Below are positions 33,072-38,667 of a stretch of DNA of 38,667 nucleotides, piece by piece; within the stretch, counting starts at the first letter, position 1; every line of letters starts with the position of its first letter. Both the position numbers and the translations under genes were made by a program. The notes under the pieces were generated by a model that was not told the origin of the DNA, made no database searches, and saw nothing but the letters and a program-made list of their open reading frames with translations. The stretch is taken from the NCBI RefSeq assembly GCF_012033695.1, contig NZ_JAAVJI010000020.1, positions 1 to 38,667 on the forward strand, written 5' to 3'. This DNA is from Pseudomonas quercus (GTDB taxonomy: Bacteria; Pseudomonadota; Gammaproteobacteria; Pseudomonadales; Pseudomonadaceae).

Positions 33072-33092
33072 GAAGTGCTCCTGGATATCCCC

Positions 33093-33132
33093 AAAAAAAG
33101 AAGCCCGCCAAACCAGAGGGCAAGGCGGGCTT
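33093..33132 (-). terminator. Terminator of htpG
   Basis: On the minus strand AAGCCCGCC pairs with GGCGGGCTT (33124-33132 with 33101-33109), followed by CTTTTTTTGG. It lies 14 bp past the htpG stop codon. Confidence 0.85.
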
Positions 33133-33146
33133 TACCTGCGCAAGCG

Positions 33147-35054
33147 TTAAGCTGACAACTCAATCAGCAGCTTGTTCAAGCGTCGGACGTAGGCCGCTGG
33201 ATCTTTCAGGCTGTCCCCTGCCGCCAACGCGGCCTGGTCAAACAGGATATGGGAAAAGTCCGCAAAGCGATCTTCGTCCTGCTCGTGATCCAGCTTGTCC
33301 AGCAGCGGGTGCGCCGGGTTGAACTCGAAGATCGGCTTGGTATCTGGCACCTTCTGGCCGCTGGCTTCGAGGATCTGACGCATCTGCAGGCCCATGTCAT
33401 GCTCACCAATGGCCAGGATAGCGGGCGAATCCGTCAGGCGGTGGGATACCCGCACCTCACTCACGCTGTCTCCCAGCGCAGCCTTCAGGCGCTCGACCAA
33501 CCCTTCTTTGTCCTTGGCAACGGCCTCTTGGGCCTGCTTGTCTTCTTCGCTGTCCAGCGTACCCAGATCCAGGTCGCCACGGGCCACGTCGGTGAGGGTT
33601 TTGCCGTCGAACTCGGTGAGGTAGCTCATCAGCCACTCGTCGATCCGGTCGGTCAGCAACAGCACTTCAATGCCTTTTTTGCGGAAGACTTCCAGGTGCG
33701 GGCTGTTTTTGACCTGTGCGTAGCTGTCACCGGTAAGGTAATAGACCTTGCTCTGCCCTTCCTTGGCGCGTGCCAGGTAGTCGGCCAGGGAAACGCTTTG
33801 CTCGCCACTGTCATCATGGGTAGACGAGAAGCGCAGCAGGCCTGCGATTTTTTCCTTGTTGGCGAAGTCTTCAGCCGGGCCTTCCTTGAGCACCTGGCCA
33901 AAGTTCTTCCAGAAGCCCTTGTACTGCTCCGGCTCGTTTTTCGCGAGCTTTTCAAGCATGTCCAGTACACGCTTGGTAAGGGCCGTTTTCATCGAGTCGA
34001 TGATGGGGTCTTTCTGCAGAATTTCGCGGGAGACGTTCAGCGACAGGTCGTTGGAATCCACGACCCCTTTGATGAAACGCAGGTACAGCGGCAGGAAGGA
34101 CTCGGCCTGGTCCATGATAAACACGCGCTGCACATACAGCTTCAAGCCGCGCGGGGCTTCACGGTGGTACAGGTCGAACGGTGCACGCGCCGGGACGTAC
34201 AACAGCGAGTTGTACTCCAGCTTGCCTTCAACCTTGTTATGGCTCCAGCTCAGCGGGTTCTCGAAATCGTGACCGATGTGCTTGTAGAACTCCTGGTATT
34301 CCTCGTCCTTGATCTCGGTACGTGGGCGGGTCCACAGGGCGCTGGCGCGGTTGACCGTTTCCCAGGCAGGCTCTGCCGGCGCTTCTTCGCCTTCGGCGGC
34401 CACTTCCTCCTTGGGCAATTCGATCGGTAGGGCAATGTGATCGGAATATTTCTTGATCACATTGCGCAGGCGCCAGCCGTCAGCAAACTCAGCTTCGTCG
34501 GCCTTCAAATGCAACACAATGCGCGTGCCGCGCTCGGCCTTCTCCACATTGGCCACTTCGAAGTCACCTTCACCTCGCGAAGACCAATGCACGCCCTCGC
34601 TGGCGGGCGCACCTGCACGGCGGCTGAAGACGTCCACTTGGTCGGCGACGATGAAGGCCGAATAGAAGCCCACGCCGAACTGGCCAATCAGGTGCGAATC
34701 TTTCTTCTGGTCACCCGTCAGGTTCTTCATGAAGTCGGCTGTGCCGGACTTCGCAATCGTGCCCAGGTGCGCGATCACATCCTCACGGCTCATACCGATG
34801 CCGTTGTCATCGATCGTGACCGTGTTCGCGTCCTTATCGAAGGTCACACGAATTTTCAGCTCGGCGCCGCCTTCCAGAAGCTCAGGCTTTGCCAGTGCCT
34901 CGAAACGCAGCTTGTCCACCGCGTCCGACGCGTTGGAGATCAATTCGCGAAGGAAAATCTCCTTGTTCGAGTACAGCGAATGAATCATGAGGTGTAACAG
35001 CTGCTTCACCTCGGTCTGGAAGCCCAGGGTTTCCTTTTGAGTTTCCACACTCAT
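33147..35054 (-). CDS. htpG: Molecular chaperone HtpG (Hsp90)
   Basis: 635 residues from ATG 35054, with GGAG upstream; the frame to 35099 has no signal and is not family-like. The GHKL ATPase domain shows LYSNKEIFLRELISNASDAVDKLRF, DNGIGMSREDVIAHLGTIAKSGT and GQFGVGFYSAFIVADQVDV. The middle domain includes LYVQRVFIMDQAESFLPLYLRFIKGVVDSNDLSLNVSREIL. The C-terminal dimerisation domain has RLTDSPAILA. It refolds and remodels client proteins in the cytoplasm with DnaK. Heat-shock control is expected, but no sigma-32 promoter was clearly seen. Confidence 0.96.
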   Translation of the reverse strand: MSVETQKETLGFQTEVKQLLHLMIHSLYSNKEIFLRELISNASDAVDKLRFEALAKPELLEGGAELKIRVTFDKDANTVTIDDNGIGMSREDVIAHLGTIAKSGTADFMKNLTGDQKKDSHLIGQFGVGFYSAFIVADQVDVFSRRAGAPASEGVHWSSRGEGDFEVANVEKAERGTRIVLHLKADEAEFADGWRLRNVIKKYSDHIALPIELPKEEVAAEGEEAPAEPAWETVNRASALWTRPRTEIKDEEYQEFYKHIGHDFENPLSWSHNKVEGKLEYNSLLYVPARAPFDLYHREAPRGLKLYVQRVFIMDQAESFLPLYLRFIKGVVDSNDLSLNVSREILQKDPIIDSMKTALTKRVLDMLEKLAKNEPEQYKGFWKNFGQVLKEGPAEDFANKEKIAGLLRFSSTHDDSGEQSVSLADYLARAKEGQSKVYYLTGDSYAQVKNSPHLEVFRKKGIEVLLLTDRIDEWLMSYLTEFDGKTLTDVARGDLDLGTLDSEEDKQAQEAVAKDKEGLVERLKAALGDSVSEVRVSHRLTDSPAILAIGEHDMGLQMRQILEASGQKVPDTKPIFEFNPAHPLLDKLDHEQDEDRFADFSHILFDQAALAAGDSLKDPAAYVRRLNKLLIELSA

Positions 35055-35261
35055 CGATCTAACTCCAATGCTGGTTGGCACAAGCCGCGAAGGCGGCACG
35101 GACGGCCCGGCTTAAGGGCGGGATGAGCAACAGATGGGGATGGGGGCCATGGGTTTCAAGGCCTGGGCCTTAGCAGAACATGCAGGGTGCAAAGGTTTGA
35201 ACTTAACGAAGCCCGCTGCGCTCGAAGCCACGTGATGATCATCCATAAGGAGAAACACCCC

Positions 35262-35531
35262 ATGCAAAAGACTTTCGCTTACGCCCTCATGCTGGCTGCA
35301 ACCTTGGGCCTGGCCGCTTGCGACAACGCTTCGGACAAAGCTAAAGACGCTCAAGACCATAAAGAAAATGCTCAAGAGCAAATGAACAAAGCTCAAGACC
35401 ATGCCAACGACGCAGCTAAGGAAAACGCCAAGGCCAACGCTGACGCTGCTGAAGCCCAGAAGAAAGCCATGCAGGAAAGCACCCCGGCCAACGGCAATGC
35501 GCCAGCTCCGGAAGCTGCTCCAAAACAATAA
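35262..35531 (+). CDS. Small lipoprotein with alanine/lysine-rich helix
   Basis: 89 residues from ATG 35262 behind AAGGAG; an earlier frame start at 35187 lacks this. The signal ends in a lipobox (MQKTFAYALMLAATLGLAAC). The mature chain is one long charged helix of roughly 11-residue steps (KAKDAQDHKENAQEQMNKAQ and so on), then a Pro/Ala tail. It resembles small periplasmic or outer-membrane lipoproteins of the Lpp/OprI size class and stress proteins of the LEA type; neither call is firm. Divergent from htpG, separated by about 200 bp. Confidence 0.8.
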   Translation: MQKTFAYALMLAATLGLAACDNASDKAKDAQDHKENAQEQMNKAQDHANDAAKENAKANADAAEAQKKAMQESTPANGNAPAPEAAPKQ

Positions 35532-35585
35532 TTAGTACCCGGCCTGCCCTGCGACCTGGCTCCCTGCGCTATACAGGGGCCAGGT

Positions 35586-36560
35586 TCAACTCAATGTCTG
35601 CTCCACCGCGGTGACCAACCGCACCATGTGCTCCGGGCCATATCGCTGGTCGATGGGCAACGGCAACATGCACCGGGCCCATGCCCTGGCTACCTCACAC
35701 TTACCGCCCGCCTCCAACACATCCTTCCAGTATGTCGCCAAGTAGATGCGCTGGCGTGCCAGCTCGCTGCGTACGCGATCTGCCTGCTCGCCCTGCTCCA
35801 GCAGCATCGGGTAACACATGGGCGCCAGCCCAGCGTGTACCGGCACCTCAAACTGATTCAAACCCTTCAGTGCGCTGTGCACCTGCGCCAGGTTCGCTGA
35901 TCGACGTTGTGCGGTAGTGGCGTAATCAATGCTGCCCAGCCACCGTGCTGTTAGCGACGACATGCCCTGCGCCCCTTGTTCACGAATGCCCGCCTCTACC
36001 TGCGCATAGGCCGCATACCACGCCTCGGGGCCATCTTCGAGCCGCCCCAGCAACGCTGCAAAACGCCCTTTGCTTGGCGTGGAGGGCAATGGCTGCAAAC
36101 CTGCGGGCGCGTTGAGCAACCACCCGCCATCAGGTACGCCCAGGAATTTGCGCGGTGAATAGAGGGTAGGAACGCCAGTATGGGGCTTGGAGAACAGGGC
36201 CTGAGCGTGGTCAGCAATGAGCCTTCCTGGGAAACGCGGCAACAGCTCCTGCTCAATGAAGCCTGCCTTGTACCCAAAATAATTGACATACAGCAGGCGC
36301 TCGGCTTCGCCCAACTCCGGCAGGCCGACAGGTTCCAGGTGCTCATCCAAGCAATAGCGCTCAATACCTACGCCGCTACGCTGTGCGGCATCGACCATGG
36401 TGCCGCAGGTGTACCAAGGGATGTACACACGCCGCACACCACCTTCCCCCAACAGGGCTTCGAACGCATAGCGTGCGCTGTTGTAGCCTAGGGCCGAGGG
36501 GTAGAGCTGGCCTCGAAAAGGCGTTTCCAGCTCGAAGTAACCACCTATTGCGTCGTTCAT
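35586..36560 (-). CDS. DegT/DnrJ-like PLP-dependent aminotransferase homologue
   Basis: 324 residues from ATG 36560; the longer frame to 36641 has no ribosome site. The N-terminal part (YNSARYAFEALL, VYIPWYTCGTMVDAAQRSGV, ERYCLDEHLEPVG) looks like type I fold PLP enzymes. YVNYFGYKAG, then LIADHAQALFSKPHTGVPTLYSPRKFLGVPDGGWLL, supply the Asp that holds the pyridine N and the Lys of SPRKFLG for the Schiff base. Family members make amino sugars, but no sugar or O-antigen genes are adjacent. The gene stands alone between the lipoprotein gene and brnQ. Substrate unknown. Confidence 0.75.
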   Translation of the reverse strand: MNDAIGGYFELETPFRGQLYPSALGYNSARYAFEALLGEGGVRRVYIPWYTCGTMVDAAQRSGVGIERYCLDEHLEPVGLPELGEAERLLYVNYFGYKAGFIEQELLPRFPGRLIADHAQALFSKPHTGVPTLYSPRKFLGVPDGGWLLNAPAGLQPLPSTPSKGRFAALLGRLEDGPEAWYAAYAQVEAGIREQGAQGMSSLTARWLGSIDYATTAQRRSANLAQVHSALKGLNQFEVPVHAGLAPMCYPMLLEQGEQADRVRSELARQRIYLATYWKDVLEAGGKCEVARAWARCMLPLPIDQRYGPEHMVRLVTAVEQTLS

Positions 36561-36653
36561 AGGGCTCACTGATGTATAGGCCAACTGGCCGCAGCAGCCT
36601 AGCATTGGCGACTGCGGCCAGTAAGGCCTTTTACAACACAAAGCCCTTGACGA

Positions 36654-37970
36654 TCAGCCCCGCGAGCGCGCCTCTTGGCCCGCCATCAGGCGATCGCAGA
36701 ACACTGCAATGCCCAGAGCAACCACAGAGGGTATCAACCAGGCCAGGTTCTGCTGGCTCAAGGGCAGGTCGGCCAGTGCCGCCGGCAGGTGCTGCGCCCA
36801 GGGTGTGGCTTTGAACGCATCAATGCAGCCGAACAGCAGCGCCACCAGGGTTACAGGTGCCACCACCGCCTTGGGCGAGCGCCATAGGCTTTGCGCAAAG
36901 CTCAGGGCAACCAGTACGATGCAGGGCGGGTAGATGGCGGTAAGAATAGGAATCGAGACCGCAATCAGCTTAGTGAGCCCCAGGTTGGACACTAGCAGCG
37001 AAAACGCGGCGAGTATCAGCACCAACGTGCGGTAGGACCACGGCAGCAAGCCGCTGAAATATTCTGCACAGGCGCAGGTAAGGCCCACAGCAGTCACCAG
37101 GCAGGCCAGTGAAATAAGCACCGCCAGGAACACGCTGCCCGTATCGCCAAAGGTGTGCTGCACATAGGCATGCAATACCTGTGCGCCATTGCCTGCACCG
37201 GAGGCGATAACGTGGCTGCCTGCCCCAAGGCGGAACAGGCTGACATACACAAGCACCAGGCCAACCCCTGCAATCAGGCCGGCGATTACCGCATAACGGG
37301 TCACCAGGCGTGGGGATTCGATCCCCCGTGAGCGAATGGCGTTTACGATCACGATGCCGAACACCAGTGCACCCAAGGTATCCATGGTGAGGTAGCCATT
37401 GATGAAGCCTAGGGAAAACGGCGCGGCCTGGTACTCCGCGGTGGCATCACCCACTGGCCCTGCCGGCGACAGGAAAGCGGCAACGCCCAGTGCTGCCAGG
37501 GCCAGGATTTTCAAAGGCGCCAGGAAACGCCCGACGGTGTCCAGCAGCCGGCCGGGATACAAAGACACCAGGGCGACTACGGCGAAATAGACCACGCTGT
37601 AGACCAGCAGCGGCATCGGGCCATCGCCGGTGAGGGGCGCCAGGCCCACGGTGAAAGACACCGTAGCAGTTCGCGGGGTAGCGAACAGCGGCCCAACGGC
37701 CAGGTAGCACACAACGGCGAGCAACATGCCTGCAGCACGCCCAAGCGGGCTGCTCAAGGCATCGATGCTTCCGCCTACCTTGGCCAGGGCTACCACGGTT
37801 AGCACGGGCAGGCCGACCGCAGTAATCAGGAAACCAATAGCGGCCAGCCACACGTCCGGCCCTGATTGCAGGCCAACGATTGGGGGGAAGATGATATTGC
37901 CAGCGCCGACGAACAGCGCGAATGTCATAAAACCAAGCGCCAGGATGTCCTGGCCTTTAAGCACTTTCAT
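36654..37970 (-). CDS. brnQ: Branched-chain amino acid transporter BrnQ
   Basis: 438 residues from ATG 37970, matching the usual 439. The opening MKVLKGQDILALGFMTFALFVGAGNIIFPP is the LIVCS family signature. About twelve hydrophobic segments follow, with FGIVIVNAIRSRGI and SLACLVTAVGLTCACAEYFSGL as conserved internal blocks. It takes up Leu, Ile and Val by sodium or proton symport through the inner membrane. The upstream 180 bp contains a small hairpin (CAACCC-CACAA-GGGTTG on the minus strand, about 38073-38089), which may have a regulatory role. A longer frame to 38057 is rejected as it adds a non-membrane tail. Confidence 0.93.
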   Translation of the reverse strand: MKVLKGQDILALGFMTFALFVGAGNIIFPPIVGLQSGPDVWLAAIGFLITAVGLPVLTVVALAKVGGSIDALSSPLGRAAGMLLAVVCYLAVGPLFATPRTATVSFTVGLAPLTGDGPMPLLVYSVVYFAVVALVSLYPGRLLDTVGRFLAPLKILALAALGVAAFLSPAGPVGDATAEYQAAPFSLGFINGYLTMDTLGALVFGIVIVNAIRSRGIESPRLVTRYAVIAGLIAGVGLVLVYVSLFRLGAGSHVIASGAGNGAQVLHAYVQHTFGDTGSVFLAVLISLACLVTAVGLTCACAEYFSGLLPWSYRTLVLILAAFSLLVSNLGLTKLIAVSIPILTAIYPPCIVLVALSFAQSLWRSPKAVVAPVTLVALLFGCIDAFKATPWAQHLPAALADLPLSQQNLAWLIPSVVALGIAVFCDRLMAGQEARSRG

Positions 37971-38266
37971 GTTTACGGGACCATGCTGCAGGCGAACGAA
38001 TAAAGGAGGAATATTCCCTGGGTTGCGGGAAAAGAAGCCACCGGGTTCGGCAGGCATATTCGAACAACCCTTGTGGGGTTGCCGGAAAGGAGCGCAGGAT
38101 AGCGAATAAGGCTTGGGAATGCACCCGTTCAGGGCAGGCGCGCGACCAGCGCCCCGCCGTTGGGCAGTACATGAAGCCCGTAAATTTTTACCAGATGTAA
38201 ACTAGACGGCGAAATGAAGGTCTATGATCTCAGATACTTGCGCCGCACCGTTTGGAGGATGTAACC

Positions 38267-38482
38267 ATGGCAGCAGAAATAGTGGACCGGTTTCACGCAC
38301 GGGACGCTGAAGGGCGGGTGTACCCAGTACATGCCTTCCAGAACGCAACGGTGCTGCCTGACGGCACTGTTCAAGAACCCCTGCTGACTTACAAGCTAGC
38401 CATTGGTGACCGAGTGAATCACTTGGGTGACGACCGGTTCATGCTGGTGCAGAGCGGTGTAGAGATCACTCGCATTCCCTAA
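38267..38482 (+). CDS. Conserved small protein
   Basis: 71 residues from ATG 38267 behind TTGGAGGA at good spacing. The sequence (MAAEIVDRFHARDAEGRVYPV..., LTYKLAIGDRVNHLGDDRFM, VQSGVEITRIP) looks like a small all-beta domain. There is no signal peptide or known motif. I recognise it only as a type of unannotated gene found in pseudomonads. It is divergent from brnQ by about 300 bp. Confidence 0.7.
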   Translation: MAAEIVDRFHARDAEGRVYPVHAFQNATVLPDGTVQEPLLTYKLAIGDRVNHLGDDRFMLVQSGVEITRIP

Positions 38483-38553
38483 AGGCGGCTTAGCTCAAGC
38501 GCCTCCATGGCATACGCACTTATGTAAAGCCCCAGCTTAGGCCGTAATGCTGT

Positions 38554-38667
38554 TCACTTAAGCATTTGAGTCCAAGCCGGGGTTTCTAGAAAATCCGATA
38601 CCAGCCCACTGGTATCGGATTTTTTATGCCCATTCAGCAGCAACTGCTCGACCTCGGCGATCTCTTC
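38554..38667 (-). CDS. C-terminal end of an unknown gene (5' end outside window)
   Basis: On the minus strand a frame enters from the right edge and ends at TGA (38556-38554), giving 37 residues, EEIAEVEQLLLNGHKKSDTS... ending FLETPAWTQMLK. The first part is a charged helix, as in a real protein. It reads through the strong hairpin at 38590-38625, so the two readings compete. The family is not recognised. Confidence 0.45.
   Translation of the reverse strand, partial: EEIAEVEQLLLNGHKKSDTSGLVSDFLETPAWTQMLK
38590..38625. terminator. Strong hairpin with T tract
   Basis: TCCGATACCAG-CCCA-CTGGTATCGGA with A's before and TTTTTT after forms an 11-bp perfect stem, an intrinsic terminator for the plus-strand gene at 38267. 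It may lie inside the reading frame of the minus-strand gene from the right. Confidence 0.75.

Noticed and set aside
33249..34430. 393-codon plus-strand frame
   Set aside because: Antisense to htpG, which is an unmistakable full-length gene; no ribosome site or known domain.

Overview
The window looks like chromosomal DNA of a Pseudomonas, most likely of the P. putida or P. fluorescens side of the genus. The reasons are the high-GC coding style of the right-hand 31 kb, the fabA-fabB pair, the LapA-type adhesin with a TolC-like partner, Prc, HtpG and BrnQ, and in the left part remnants of rulB and HrpL-type promoters, which are typical of Pseudomonas accessory DNA. This is recognition from protein sequence only; no database was searched. 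Positions 1 to about 7670 are a mosaic accessory island with lower and uneven GC. In order it holds: the end of an unknown gene; a 26-bp hairpin repeat joined directly to a 5'-truncated rulB (DNA polymerase V subunit); a 145-bp MITE-like element; a minus-strand gene with a serine-rich N-terminus and a GNAT acetyltransferase domain; a fragment of a Tn3-family transposase; an IS91/IS801-type element; a second minus-strand gene with an F-box-like segment followed by three helical repeats of about 32 residues; a second copy of the 26-bp repeat; an HNH-nuclease-like gene; a small two-helix membrane protein; and a broken tyrosine recombinase behind a perfect 12-6-12 palindrome that resembles a Xer/dif core site. 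Both effector-like genes are preceded by perfect consensus hrp boxes (GGAACC-N15/16-CCACnnA), the sites of the type III secretion sigma factor HrpL. The left part therefore reads as the remains of one or more integron-like elements that landed in rulB and carried type III effector genes. From 7675 to 14416 lies a surface-adhesion locus: a 1602-residue LapA-type type I secreted adhesin (retention module, TAAG cleavage motif, two near-identical 245-residue repeats, VWA domain, RTX repeats) on the minus strand, and a divergent TolC/AggA/LapE-like outer-membrane protein. No ABC transporter, membrane fusion protein, LapD or LapG is inside the window. From 14703 to 21177 there are a PIG3-type quinone oxidoreductase, the periplasmic protease Prc, two small conserved genes, an FKBP-type lipoprotein isomerase and a PcaQ-like LysR regulator. 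From 21236 to 27180 an eight-gene minus-strand operon runs from gpsA through a DUF4389 protein, SixA, a hotdog thioesterase, two alpha/beta hydrolases, a DUF4892 protein and an AI-2E-family permease, with several start/stop overlaps. Divergent from gpsA are a hybrid histidine kinase and then fabA-fabB, which start anaerobic-type unsaturated fatty acid synthesis. The right end holds a pirin, a dienelactone hydrolase, htpG, a small lipoprotein, a DegT-like aminotransferase homologue, brnQ, a small conserved gene and the last codons of another gene. No rRNA, tRNA or CRISPR array was seen.
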